DNA of 64,000 nucleotides, from contig NZ_CP045423.1 of NCBI RefSeq assembly GCF_009363855.1, forward strand, positions 2,076,001 to 2,140,000, written 5' to 3'. Of the stretch, positions 8,737 through 16,373 are shown piece by piece. The stretch comes from Microvirga thermotolerans (GTDB lineage Bacteria > Pseudomonadota > Alphaproteobacteria > Rhizobiales > Beijerinckiaceae). Both the position numbers and the translations under genes were made by a program. Numbering within the stretch: the stretch's first letter is position 1; each line of letters opens with the position of its first letter. Under the pieces are notes generated by a model. That model did no database searches, was not told the DNA's origin, and saw only the letters and a list, made by a program, of their open reading frames with translations.

Positions 8737-9750
8737 TCAGCGCAGAAAGCGACTCCGATCGAGCGTCCTGAAACCGTCGCTCTTCTGGAAGCCGGACCGG
8801 ACCGTTTCGGGCGCATAATAGAGACCCGCGACGACGGGCCGGGAGGGCGGCACGACGCTCGGCGAAAGCGAGCTGACCGCCACCGGGGTCGCGGCGCCGG
8901 GGATGGTGCCCAGGTCGAAGGGGCGCTCCGGCGGAAGCGGGATGCCGCGCGCCGGAGAACCGGCGAACGCCATCTTCTGCGGCGTATCGGTGGCCGAGGC
9001 GAGAGCCGTCGCGACGCCGTCCGAAGGCGCGGCGCGCTCCAGCGAGGCGGCGGGGGCAGCCGGCCGCGGCGTCGCGGAAGCGATCATGGTCGGGGTCGGG
9101 CCGACGCGGTTCAGGGACGCCGGCGTCCCGTCGGTCCGCAGGCTGGCCAGGAGAATCCGGTCGTCGCTGCCGTTCGTCGATGCCGGGCCGACATACTCGA
9201 CCCGGACCCGGGCCGTGCCGGCGTGCTTGAAGCCGAGCGCCAGGGCCGCGCGCTCCGACACGTCGATGATGCGGTTGCCGTGGAACGGTCCACGGTCGTT
9301 GACCCGAACGATCATGGAATGCCCGTTCTGGAGATTCGTCACGCGCGCATAGCTCGGAAGCGGCATGGTGGTGTGGGCGGCAGCCACCGAGACCCGGTCG
9401 AAGACCTCGCCGTTGGCCGTCCTGCGGCCGTGGAAGCTCGCGCCGTACCAGGATGCGAGGCCCTCCCCCGAGTAGCTCGGGTTCTCGCGGGGCACGTACG
9501 TGCGGCCCGCGACCACGTAGGGCTTGCCGACCATGCGCTGTCCGCCGCCCTTGGGGACCGGCTGGCCGTCCGCGACCACCCGCGGGCTCGGCGCAACGCC
9601 GTACTTGGGATCGATTCCGCTCCGGTTGGAGCAGTTGGCAGCCGTCAATGCGATGGCGGCGACGCCAGCAATGCGGAGGACGGTCCGGTGATTGAAGAAG
9701 GTCGCGCAGCCTTGCGCCCCCGCCTTCGCCTCAGCGCGATCACAATCCAT
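8737..9750 (-). CDS. rlpA: RlpA-like septal ring lytic transglycosylase lipoprotein
   Basis: About 337 residues. The N-terminus carries a lipoprotein signal with lipobox LTAANC (Cys40), so it should be an outer-membrane lipoprotein. The double-psi beta-barrel domain is clear: GLASWYGASFHGRRTANGE, HTTMPLPSYARVTNL, VRVNDRGPFHGNRIIDVSE. Such proteins cleave denuded glycan strands at division sites. The C-terminal third is a Pro/Ala/Ser-rich linker with no visible SPOR domain. I chose the ATG at 9750 because GAGG lies 4 bases upstream; an ATG at 9762 is nearly as good. It is upstream of the carboxypeptidase gene but separated by 241 bp, so it is likely a separate transcript. Confidence 0.9.
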   Translation of the reverse strand: MDCDRAEAKAGAQGCATFFNHRTVLRIAGVAAIALTAANCSNRSGIDPKYGVAPSPRVVADGQPVPKGGGQRMVGKPYVVAGRTYVPRENPSYSGEGLASWYGASFHGRRTANGEVFDRVSVAAAHTTMPLPSYARVTNLQNGHSMIVRVNDRGPFHGNRIIDVSERAALALGFKHAGTARVRVEYVGPASTNGSDDRILLASLRTDGTPASLNRVGPTPTMIASATPRPAAPAASLERAAPSDGVATALASATDTPQKMAFAGSPARGIPLPPERPFDLGTIPGAATPVAVSSLSPSVVPPSRPVVAGLYYAPETVRSGFQKSDGFRTLDRSRFLR

Positions 9751-9762
9751 GTCGCCTCGCAT

Positions 9763-10168
9763 CCCCTTGCCCGCTTGTGCGGCGGTTCGGTCGCTCCGAA
9801 CCTGAGTTAGTGCATTTCGACCTGCTAAAGAAAAGTTAAACGCCCCGCTTGTCAATGGCCAAGCCGCCACATTTGAAATGTTGTTAACGAAACAGAATTT
9901 GACTCTCTCTTCAACGGCTTACACGTCCCTCTTCACATGAATTCTGCGCCCCGGACACATTTGATGAACAGCTGCGACCCAATTCCGGCACCGCCCGAAG
10001 GCTCCGGCCGGGCCACCTGAAACCGGTCCTGCGACCGTCTGCCGTGACGGCAGGGCCGTTCCCGAGCGGCATGATCGGGAAGCGGAGTCCTCAGTTGACG
10101 TGCGCGGCCCTGCCGCCTTAGACAGCCTGGATCCACGAAAGAAGGCCGGCACGTCCGGCCGGTCCGCT
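9763..10168. other. Non-coding stretch between rlpA and tRNA-Ser
   Basis: About 400 bp with no convincing gene on either strand. It must contain the rlpA promoter; a TTGACA hexamer on the minus strand at 9855-9850 is a possible -35 box but no good -10 box follows. Its right part leads into tRNA-Ser. I see no repeat or RNA structure that I can name. Confidence 0.5.
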
Positions 10169-10258
10169 GGAGGGGTGGCCGAGTGGTTTAAGGCAGCGGT
10201 CTTGAAAACCGCCGTGGGTGCAAGCCCACCGTGGGTTCGAATCCCACCCCCTCCGCCA
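10169..10258 (+). tRNA. tRNA-Ser (anticodon UGA)
   Basis: A 90-nt class II tRNA including an encoded CCA end. The acceptor stem GGAGGGG pairs with CCCCTCC, with G as discriminator. The anticodon stem GCGGT/ACCGC encloses the loop CTTGAAA, giving anticodon TGA, which reads UCA-type serine codons. The long variable arm (GTGGGTGCAAGCCCAC) is typical of tRNA-Ser and the T arm is TGGGTTCGAATCCCA. Confidence 0.97.
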
Positions 10259-10503
10259 CCTTGATGTCTTGAATTGAAATTTGAACTTCGAGAAAGCCAA
10301 AGCTCTCCATACAGCCTTTCCACTAAGGTTCTGTAGCTGGCGGCTCACTCTCGTTTACTTTTCGGTCCGCCTTGTAGGAATGCGATCCCCGGGTACTATT
10401 TTTTCGATTTTGGCAGCCTTTACGATTACGCAATACAACTGCAAATATACGCATGACCTATTATTAAGCGCTGGGCTGTAATCCAGAGTCGCCGTTACGG
10501 GCT

Positions 10504-10507
10504 CTAG
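10504..10507. repeat. Target-site copy CTAG, left
   Basis: CTAG flanks the left IS end and is repeated at 11536-11539. CTAG is its own reverse complement, so it could belong either to a target duplication or to the inverted repeat. The wider context (CTCTAG on the left, CTAGAG on the right) suggests a palindromic target CTCTAGAG. Confidence 0.6.
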
Positions 10508-11535
10508 GTGTCGAAGCTATGAAGGTTGTTCATCCGAGGCTTGGCTGCGAGGATGGGGTTGCAACACCAACCATCTCCTGCCTGGAGGCCCCGGATGAAC
10601 GCTCACAAGAATGCCCGCATGACGCCCTTTGGTCGAGCCCTTTTGGTCCAACGCGTGCGCCAGGAGCGCTGGCGCGTGGCGGAGGCAGCAAAGGCCGCCG
10701 GGATATCCGAACGCACGGCCTCCAAATGGCTGGCGCGCTTCCGCGACGGCGGTGAGGCGGCTTTGCACAACAAAAGCTCGGCTCCGAGGCGTCCGGCGCA
10801 TCGGCTGGCTCCGGAGCGGATCGCGCACATCGCCGCCTTGCGCCAGGAGCGCCTGTCCGGCCCGGCCATTGCCCGAACCGTGGCCTTGCCGCGCTCCACC
10901 GTCGGGGCCGTCCTGCGGCGTCTCGGCCTCAACCGCCTGCGCCGGCTCGAACCGCGCCTGCCGGCGGTGCGCTACGAGCGGGAGCGGCCCGGCGAGCTGA
11001 TCCACATCGACACCAAGAAGCTCGGGCGCATTGCCGGCATCGGCCATCGCATCACCGGCGACCGCACGGGCCAGTCCGCCAAGCGCGGCACCGGCTGGGA
11101 GGCGCTGCATGTGGCCATCGACGATGCCTCAAGGCTGGCCTATACCGAGATCCTGCCGAACGAGAAGAAGGACAGCGCGCTCGCCTTCCTGAACCGGGCA
11201 CTGGCCTTCTTCGCCCGCCATGGCGTCGGCGTGGAACGGGTGATGACCGACAACGGCGCCGCCTACAAGAGCCACGTCTTCCAAGCCGCGCTGGCCGAGA
11301 GAGGCATCCGCCACAAGCGCACCAAACCCTACCGGCCGCAAACCAATGGCAAGGCCGAGCGCTTCATCCAGACGAGCTTACGCGAATGGATCTATGGCGC
11401 CGCTTACGCCTCCTCCGCCGAGCGCAGCGCCGCCATGAAGCCATGGCTCACCCACTACAACACCCAGCGACCCCACTCAGCCCTCAAGCATCAGCCCCCT
11501 TGGCAAAGACTGAACAACCTCCTTGGAAACGACAC
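10508..11535 (+). mobile_element. IS481-family insertion sequence
   Basis: A 1028-bp element. The ends begin GTGTCG and share an inner AGGTTGTTCA block: 10508-10532 on the left and 11511-11535 reversed on the right match at 19 of 25 positions. Both ends are flanked by CTAG (10504-10507 and 11536-11539), which fits the known CTAG-centred target preference of IS481. The single transposase gene fills almost the whole element and appears intact, so the copy may be active or recent. Its exact ends could be one base further in, at TGT. Confidence 0.9.
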
Positions 11536-11539
11536 CTAG
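10595..11539 (+). CDS. IS481-family transposase (DDE, rve domain)
   Basis: A 314-residue transposase. Residues 1-110 form a helix-turn-helix region (VAEAAKAAGISERTASKWLARF, then a second helical block ending in LRRLGL). The integrase core follows: first Asp in IHIDTKK, second in MTDNGAAY, and the Glu in NGKAERF, giving the DDE triad. The end PYRPQTNGKAERFIQ is diagnostic. The ATG at 10595 has GGAGG seven bases upstream, so the longer frame from 10526 is not needed. The stop codon TAG at 11537-11539 lies in the flanking CTAG, outside the IS proper. Confidence 0.95.
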   Translation: MNAHKNARMTPFGRALLVQRVRQERWRVAEAAKAAGISERTASKWLARFRDGGEAALHNKSSAPRRPAHRLAPERIAHIAALRQERLSGPAIARTVALPRSTVGAVLRRLGLNRLRRLEPRLPAVRYERERPGELIHIDTKKLGRIAGIGHRITGDRTGQSAKRGTGWEALHVAIDDASRLAYTEILPNEKKDSALAFLNRALAFFARHGVGVERVMTDNGAAYKSHVFQAALAERGIRHKRTKPYRPQTNGKAERFIQTSLREWIYGAAYASSAERSAAMKPWLTHYNTQRPHSALKHQPPWQRLNNLLGNDT

Positions 11540-11700
11540 AGGCGACTTGGTTCTGCTGAGCGGACTTCAGATGTCGGGGATCTCGCTGACTTTCCCGCGG
11601 GCACACTCCTACTTCTCGGGCATCTGCGTCGTTGCTGCCGTAGCCCGCTACCTTAATCAACAAGCCCAAACCCCAAATTAATTTGTCTGTGAATTTCGTC

Positions 11701-11730
11701 TTGAAACCGGCGTACGAAAGGAAGAATAAT
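11701..11730 (+). promoter_or_regulatory. Possible promoter for the small Cys peptide gene
   Basis: TTGAAA (11701-11706) and AATAAT (11725-11730) with an 18-base spacer lie 75 bp before the peptide ATG. The region is AT-rich, so a chance match is possible. Confidence 0.35.
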
Positions 11731-11805
11731 ATCTTACGCTACGGCAGATAAGGTTAAAATATTTGACGTAGCAACTAAACAACCTGTCACGCGAAAGAGG
11801 AAACC

Positions 11806-11976
11806 ATGAAGCTTTTTTCCATTTTAGCACTAGCAGCAGTAATCGTTGCTGCCCCTGTGCTTCCTGTGAAACAAGCCAACGCTTGCACTAATTCCTATGA
11901 CACTGCCAGCGATGGCTCGCGTTGCGGACAGCGGGCATCTGGATGCAAGAGCGGCGGTCGTGGAGGCTACTGCTAA
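11806..11976 (+). CDS. Small secreted cysteine-containing peptide (56 aa)
   Basis: A 56-codon gene: ATG at 11806, TAA at 11974-11976, with AGAGGA spaced 5 bases before the start. Residues 1-26 are a clean signal peptide (Lys at position 2, hydrophobic core LALAAVIVAAPVL, cleavage after QANA). The mature part is about 30 residues with four cysteines (27, 40, 47, 56), ending in a Gly/Arg-rich stretch and a terminal Cys. The DGSRCG segment resembles short secreted peptides I recall from other Rhizobiales. No function is known to me. Two disulfides in the periplasm or medium are plausible. Codon use is less GC-biased than the core genes. A terminator-like hairpin follows. Confidence 0.8.
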   Translation: MKLFSILALAAVIVAAPVLPVKQANACTNSYDTASDGSRCGQRASGCKSGGRGGYC

Positions 11977-12012
11977 ACGACCAGTCAATTCATTATGAAC
12001 TGATGAAGTCGG

Positions 12013-12049
12013 ATGCCCGTGGGCATAATGTCTGCGGGCATTTTCTTTT
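12013..12049 (+). terminator. Rho-independent terminator after the small peptide gene
   Basis: ATGCCCG (12013-12019) pairs with CGGGCAT (12035-12041), followed by a T-rich run TTTTCTTTT. It lies 36 bp after the peptide stop, which supports that gene being a real monocistronic unit. Confidence 0.7.
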
Positions 12050-12299
12050 CTTGCGCTTTCACTCGATGTTAAGAGGTCAACGCGTGGTGTGGCACTCTCG
12101 TGACGTTATGCGGTTCGGCAACGGAGTGAACCGAGCGGGCTGTCATATACTATACGGCCGAGACAATTCTTAAGATAAACGACAGGGTCTCCAGGCAGGA
12201 TTATCCACACAACCCTTAAAAAGTAATGATTTCAATGTGTTGGACAATCTGCTCGACAGGCCCTCCGCCATCCTGCCGGAATCCGATGGCGCCTCCCGG

Positions 12300-12842
12300 C
12301 TAGCGCACCGCGAGCCGCCGGCGCTGGTGTCCGTAGCGGCCCACCTGCACCGATGCCCGTACATCCCGGCCCGAAGCGAGGTCTCTTCTGGGATGCGCCT
12401 GGACGGCCTCCTCCGTGCGGAGCGTTTCCTTCTGACGCGCTTCCGGGGCGGCGGCGAGGGCCGGACCCGACAGGAGCAGAGGCTGGGGGGACGGCTCGGG
12501 CTGCCGCGCGCGCCCGTCAGCCGCCGCGCCCGCTCCGCCGGCGGCTTCGAATGCGACTCCGATGAAATCGCCGTTCCGCCAGCGGACGTTCGCCGAGTGC
12601 ACCTGCAGCGTATGGGCGGCGATGTAGAGTTGGAAGGTCTCCGGAAGCGCCACGTTCCGCCGGAGGGCGATTCGCGCCCCGCCCGTCGAGATGTCGCGGA
12701 TCTCGCAATGGATCATCGTCTCGGCGCCGGTCACGATCTTGGCCTGCTGGAGGACACGGCGGCGCTTGGCGCTGCGGAGATCGGGGCGCGAGGGAGCAGA
12801 CGTCCAGGGTCCGACGGATGCCATCTGAATGCTCGGGAACAT
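12300..12842 (-). CDS. PilZ-domain protein
   Basis: About 180 residues. The c-di-GMP-binding pattern of PilZ is present: an arginine cluster (SAKRRRVLQQAKI) and then DISTGGARI, which fits (D/N)xSxxG. The domain ends near VAFEAAG. The C-terminal 60 residues are Ala/Pro/Arg-rich and look unstructured. It probably senses c-di-GMP and alters motility, polysaccharide or cell-cycle output; no partner is adjacent. The start is uncertain: ATG 12842, GTG 12872 and ATG 12824 are all in frame, and none has a good Shine-Dalgarno. A perfect CtrA-type box lies at 12845-12860 over the first two options, which favours ATG 12824 or a leaderless message. Confidence 0.82.
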   Translation of the reverse strand: MFPSIQMASVGPWTSAPSRPDLRSAKRRRVLQQAKIVTGAETMIHCEIRDISTGGARIALRRNVALPETFQLYIAAHTLQVHSANVRWRNGDFIGVAFEAAGGAGAAADGRARQPEPSPQPLLLSGPALAAAPEARQKETLRTEEAVQAHPRRDLASGRDVRASVQVGRYGHQRRRLAVR

Positions 12843-12844
12843 GG

Positions 12845-12860
12845 TTAACGAAAGGTTAAC
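12845..12860 (-). promoter_or_regulatory. Putative CtrA binding site
   Basis: The minus strand reads TTAA-N7-TTAACCAT, an exact match to the CtrA consensus TTAA-N7-TTAAC and its extended half site. It lies at the start of the PilZ gene and 235 bp before rimO. CtrA is the cell-cycle master regulator of alphaproteobacteria. Confidence 0.55.
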
Positions 12861-13094
12861 GCCTTGGACCACGTCTGCCCGTCAAGCTCAAGATCTTCGT
12901 TGGAGTCTTATCCCAAAGGCTAAGGAAAAGGCACCCAAACGGCCGCGCTGGCCTTTCGCGGCCCTGTTGTGGTATTCACCCGCGGTTCCGGATCGAAGGC
13001 CCGAACTCCTTGGCCTGCCATGGTTTGCGCCGAAGGGGCGCCCCGGCGGGCGCCGCCGGATGCCGACCAGCTTCGAAGAGTGGATTGTTTGCGG

Positions 13095-14411
13095 ATGAAT
13101 GCTCCCGCGCCCAAAGTCTCGTTCGTCTCCCTCGGGTGCCCGAAGGCGCTCGTCGATTCGGAACGGATCATCACCCAGCTCCGCGCGCAGGGCTACGAGC
13201 TCACCAAGCGCCATGACGGGGCCGACGTGGTGATCGTCAACACCTGCGGCTTCCTCGACAGCGCCAAGGCGGAATCCCTCGAGGCCATCGGCTCGGCCAT
13301 GGCCGAGAACGGCAAGGTGATCGTCACCGGCTGCATGGGCGCCGAGCCCGAGCAGATCCGGGACCGTTTCCCGAACGTGCTCGCGATCACCGGGCCGCAG
13401 CAGTACGAGAGCGTCATCGGCGCGGTGCACCAGGCCGCCCCCCCGGCGCACGACCCCTTCGTGGACCTCGTCCCGCCTCAGGGCGTCAAGCTCACGCCCC
13501 GGCACTATGCCTATCTGAAGATTTCCGAGGGCTGCAACAACCGTTGCTCCTTCTGCATCATCCCGAAGCTGCGCGGCGACCTGGTCAGCCGGCCCATCGG
13601 CGACGTGCTGCGCGAGGCGGAGAAGCTCGCGAAGGCCGGCGTGAAGGAGCTGCTGGTCATCTCCCAGGACACCAGCGCCTACGGCCTCGACATCAAGTAC
13701 CAGCCGAGCCTCTGGCAGGACCGGGAGGTGCGCACCCGCTTCTACGATCTCGCGAAGGAGCTCGGCGAGCTCGGCATCTGGGTGCGGATGCACTATGTCT
13801 ATCCCTATCCGCACGTGGACGAGGTGATTCCGCTCATGGCGGAGGGGAAGATCCTCCCCTATCTGGACATTCCCTTCCAGCACGCCTCCCCTGCGGTGCT
13901 GAAGGCCATGCGGCGCCCCGCCCACCAGGAAAAGACCCTCGACCGCATCCGCAAGTGGCGGGAGATCTGCCCGGATCTCGCGATCCGCTCCACCTTCATC
14001 GTCGGCTTCCCCGGCGAGACGGAGGAGGATGTGGACCTTTTGGTCGAATGGCTGAGGGAGGCCCGGCTCGACCGGGTCGGCTGCTTCCGCTACGAGCCGG
14101 TGAAGGGGGCTCCGGCCAACGACCTCCCCGGCGCCGTGCCCGAGGAGGTCAAGGACGCCCGCTGGCACCGGTTCATGAAGACGCAGCGCGACGTGAGCGC
14201 CCGCCTGCTCAAGGCGAAGGTGGGCAAGCGCCTGCCGGTCATCATCGACGAGCCGGGCGCCACCGTGGCCAAGGGGCGCAGCAAGTACGACGCTCCCGAG
14301 ATCGACGGCACCGTCTATGTCGCATCGCGCCGCCCGCTGCGCGCCGGCGACGTCGTCAGCGTCAAGATCGAGCGCTCGGACGAGTACGACCTCCACGGCG
14401 TCGCGGTCTGA
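13095..14411 (+). CDS. rimO: Ribosomal protein S12 methylthiotransferase RimO
   Basis: A 438-residue radical-SAM methylthiotransferase that modifies the conserved Asp of ribosomal protein S12. The N-terminal UPF0004 domain holds Cys15, Cys51 and Cys80 for the auxiliary cluster. The radical-SAM cluster motif CNNRCSFC is Cys147, Cys151 and Cys154. A C-terminal TRAM-like part ends at [10 protein letters not shown]. The start [17 protein letters not shown] is chosen at the ATG at 13095; upstream codons lack similarity. It is convergent with the nicotinamidase gene and appears monocistronic. Confidence 0.97.
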   Translation: MNAPAPKVSFVSLGCPKALVDSERIITQLRAQGYELTKRHDGADVVIVNTCGFLDSAKAESLEAIGSAMAENGKVIVTGCMGAEPEQIRDRFPNVLAITGPQQYESVIGAVHQAAPPAHDPFVDLVPPQGVKLTPRHYAYLKISEGCNNRCSFCIIPKLRGDLVSRPIGDVLREAEKLAKAGVKELLVISQDTSAYGLDIKYQPSLWQDREVRTRFYDLAKELGELGIWVRMHYVYPYPHVDEVIPLMAEGKILPYLDIPFQHASPAVLKAMRRPAHQEKTLDRIRKWREICPDLAIRSTFIVGFPGETEEDVDLLVEWLREARLDRVGCFRYEPVKGAPANDLPGAVPEEVKDARWHRFMKTQRDVSARLLKAKVGKRLPVIIDEPGATVAKGRSKYDAPEIDGTVYVASRRPLRAGDVVSVKIERSDEYDLHGVAV

Positions 14412-14412
14412 A

Positions 14413-14457
14413 CGTCCGCCGTCGCCCTCTCCCCCTGCGGGAGCCGGGCCGCGGACG
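14413..14457. terminator. Weak bidirectional terminator candidate between rimO and pncA
   Basis: CGTCCGC (14413-14419) and GCGGACG (14451-14457) are complementary and lie in the 50-bp gap between two convergent genes. The loop is long and there is no T tract, so the call is tentative. Confidence 0.3.
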
Positions 14458-14461
14458 GCGC

Positions 14462-15112
14462 TCAGGCCGAGGCGATCCGGGCGCTGTCGATGAGATGGAC
14501 CCCCGCGGCCTTCAGGTCGGCCAGCGCCCGCGCGAGCGATCCCTGCGTGTCGATGGCGCGGCAGGCGTCGAGGATCACATGGGTGTCGAAACCGGCCGCC
14601 TTCGCGTCGAGCGCCGTCCAGGCGACGCAGAAATCCGTGGCGAGGCCGGTGCAGAAGACCCGCTCGAAACCCCTCTCCTTCAGGTAGCCTGCCAGCCCCG
14701 TCCGCGTCCGCCTGTCCGCCTCGATGAAGCCGGAATAGCTGTCGATGGCAGGGTCGTAGCCTTTTCGGATCACGAGTTGGGCGTGAGGAATGTCCAGGTC
14801 CCGGGAGATTTCGGCGCCGGGCGTACCCTGGACGCAGTGGTCCGGCCAGAGAATCTGCGTGCCGTAGGACAGTTCCACGGTGTCGAACGGCTCGTGGCCG
14901 GGATGGCTGGAGGCGAAGGAGGCGTGCCCCCGCGGGTGCCAGTCCTGCGTCAGGAGGACATGGCGGAAGGCCCTCGCCAGCCGGTTGATCGGGCCGATCA
15001 CCGCATCCCCGTCCGGGACGGCCAGGGCGCCTCCGGGAAGGAAATCGTACTGCACGTCGGTCACGATGAGGGCATCGCGATCGGTAGGGACGACGGTCGC
15101 CTGCTCCGCCAT
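14462..15112 (-). CDS. pncA: Nicotinamidase (isochorismatase-like hydrolase)
   Basis: A 216-residue cysteine hydrolase converting nicotinamide to nicotinate for NAD salvage. The catalytic triad is visible: Asp in VTDVQYDF, Lys in IRKGYD and Cys in TGLATDFCVAW. The metal-site stretch is QDWHPRGHASFASSHPG. These blocks match PncA rather than generic isochorismatases. It lies downstream of the BMP transporter operon but behind a strong terminator, so it is probably expressed separately. The start at 15112 opens MAEQATVVPTDRDALIVTD. Confidence 0.93.
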   Translation of the reverse strand: MAEQATVVPTDRDALIVTDVQYDFLPGGALAVPDGDAVIGPINRLARAFRHVLLTQDWHPRGHASFASSHPGHEPFDTVELSYGTQILWPDHCVQGTPGAEISRDLDIPHAQLVIRKGYDPAIDSYSGFIEADRRTRTGLAGYLKERGFERVFCTGLATDFCVAWTALDAKAAGFDTHVILDACRAIDTQGSLARALADLKAAGVHLIDSARIASA

Positions 15113-15152
15113 GGCCGTTGCTTCCTTCGCAAAGGGATATGCTCGGACCCGT

Positions 15153-15187
15153 AAAAGAAAAGGGGCAGCCGATCGCTCGGCCGCCCC
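15153..15187 (-). terminator. Rho-independent terminator of the nucleoside transporter operon
   Basis: On the minus strand GGGGCGGCCGA, loop GCGA, TCGGCTGCCCC (one mismatch) is followed by TTTTCTTTT. It lies 19 bases after the stop of the BMP gene and is the strongest terminator in the window. Confidence 0.88.
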
Positions 15188-15205
15188 GGTCGATGGCGCA
15201 TTCCC

Positions 15206-16282
15206 TTACTGGGGAAGCTTGTCGTCGATGCCCTTCACGTAGAAGTTCATGCCCAGGATCTGCTCGTCGGAGAGGGCGCCATTGCCCTTGCACTCCACCT
15301 GGGAGCCGTCCTGCTTGAAGACGGGGCACTTGAAGGGGTTGAGCTTGCCGGACTTGATGGCGGCCTCGGTCTCCTCGGCCATCTTCTTCACGTCGTCCGG
15401 CATGTTCTTGTAGGGGGACATCACCACCATGTGAGCGGCAAGGCCGCCCCAGGTGTCCTCGGACTTCCAGGTGCCGTCGAGAACCGCCTTGACGCGGGCG
15501 ACGTAGTAGTCGGACCAGTTGTCGACGATGGCGGTGAGCTGCGCCTTCGGCGCGAACTGCTCCATGTCGGAGGCCTGGCCGAAGCCGTACTTGCCGCGCG
15601 CCTCCGCCGCCTGGAGCGGCGCCGGGCTGTCCGTGTGCTGGGCGATCACGTCGACGCCCTGGTCGAGCAGCGCCTTGGCCGCGTCGGCCTCCTTCGCCGG
15701 GTCATACCAGGAATTCGCCCAGACCACCTTGATCTTGATGTTCGGGTTCACCGACTGGGCGCCGAGGAAATACGAGTTGATGCCGGCGACCACTTCCGGG
15801 ATCGGGAAGGCGCCGACATAGCCGATGATGCCCGACTTCGACATCTTGGCCGCGATCTGCCCGATGATGTAGCGGCCCTCGTGGAACTTGGCCGCATAGG
15901 TCGACACGTTGGGAGCCCGCTTGAAGCCCGTCGCGTGCTCGAACTTCACGTTCGGGTACTTCTTGGCCACCTTCAGGGTGGGCTCCATGAAGCCGAAAGA
16001 GGTCGTGAAGACGAGCTTGTGGCCGGTGCGGGCGAGCTGCTCGATGGCGCGCTCGGAATCGGACTCGGGCACGCTCTCCACGTAGGTGGTCTCGACCTTG
16101 TCGCCGAAGGCCTTCTCCACGGCCTTGCGGCCGACGTCGTGCTGATGGCTCCAGCCGTAGTCGCCGACCGGGCCGACGTAGATGAAGCCGATCTTGAGCT
16201 TTTCCTGCGCGGCCGCGCCGCCGGCCGTGAGGGCGAGGGCGGTCACGCCCGCCACGGCGCCGAGAATGGTTCGAAAGGACAT
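15206..16282 (-). CDS. BMP-family ABC transporter substrate-binding protein
   Basis: A 358-residue periplasmic binding protein of the BMP/PnrA/Med family, which usually binds purine nucleosides. A signal peptide is clear (MSFRTILGAVAGVTALALTAGGAAAQ, cut after AQ or AA). Family blocks include VGPVGDYGWSHQHDVGRK, LVFTTSFGFMEPTLKVA and IAQHTDSPAPLQAA. The ATG at 16282 has AGGGGAG six bases upstream, a stronger site than those of the permease genes, as expected for a highly needed binding protein. It is the last gene of the ATPase-permease-permease-BMP run and is followed by a strong terminator. Confidence 0.94.
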   Translation of the reverse strand: MSFRTILGAVAGVTALALTAGGAAAQEKLKIGFIYVGPVGDYGWSHQHDVGRKAVEKAFGDKVETTYVESVPESDSERAIEQLARTGHKLVFTTSFGFMEPTLKVAKKYPNVKFEHATGFKRAPNVSTYAAKFHEGRYIIGQIAAKMSKSGIIGYVGAFPIPEVVAGINSYFLGAQSVNPNIKIKVVWANSWYDPAKEADAAKALLDQGVDVIAQHTDSPAPLQAAEARGKYGFGQASDMEQFAPKAQLTAIVDNWSDYYVARVKAVLDGTWKSEDTWGGLAAHMVVMSPYKNMPDDVKKMAEETEAAIKSGKLNPFKCPVFKQDGSQVECKGNGALSDEQILGMNFYVKGIDDKLPQ

Positions 16283-16373
16283 GTTGGCTCCCCTGGTGTG
16301 AACGGTCACGCTTTCGTCGCAGGTCTGAAAATTTCCCGCAAGTGGCTGAGTGCCCACAATACCATCGCTTTGC

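Larger units (their letters stand above)
10259..12240. other. AT-rich accessory segment beside tRNA-Ser
   Basis: Directly after the tRNA the base composition drops from strongly GC-rich to visibly AT-rich. It stays so to about 12.24 kb, apart from the IS element and roughly 110 bp to its right. Outside the IS and the small Cys-peptide gene I find no gene. The 245 bp between the tRNA and the IS hold only a short open frame (10281-10481) with no recognisable features. I found no second copy of the tRNA 3' end, so an integrated element is not proved. Confidence 0.6.

Noticed and set aside
10281..10481. 66-codon open frame between tRNA-Ser and the IS
   Set aside because: No Shine-Dalgarno, signal or domain pattern, and it lies in random-looking AT-rich sequence.
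11484..11669. Minus-strand open frame overlapping the right end of the IS
   Set aside because: It crosses the IS end, so it arose by the insertion. It may contain a fragment of older DNA, but no gene can be named.
10259..12300. Integrated genomic island with att repeats at tRNA-Ser
   Set aside because: I looked for a second copy of the tRNA 3' end and for an integrase gene and saw neither. Only the compositional shift and the IS remain as evidence.
12888..15329. Long minus-strand open frame of about 813 codons
   Set aside because: It is antisense to rimO and out of frame with pncA, which both have full catalytic motifs.
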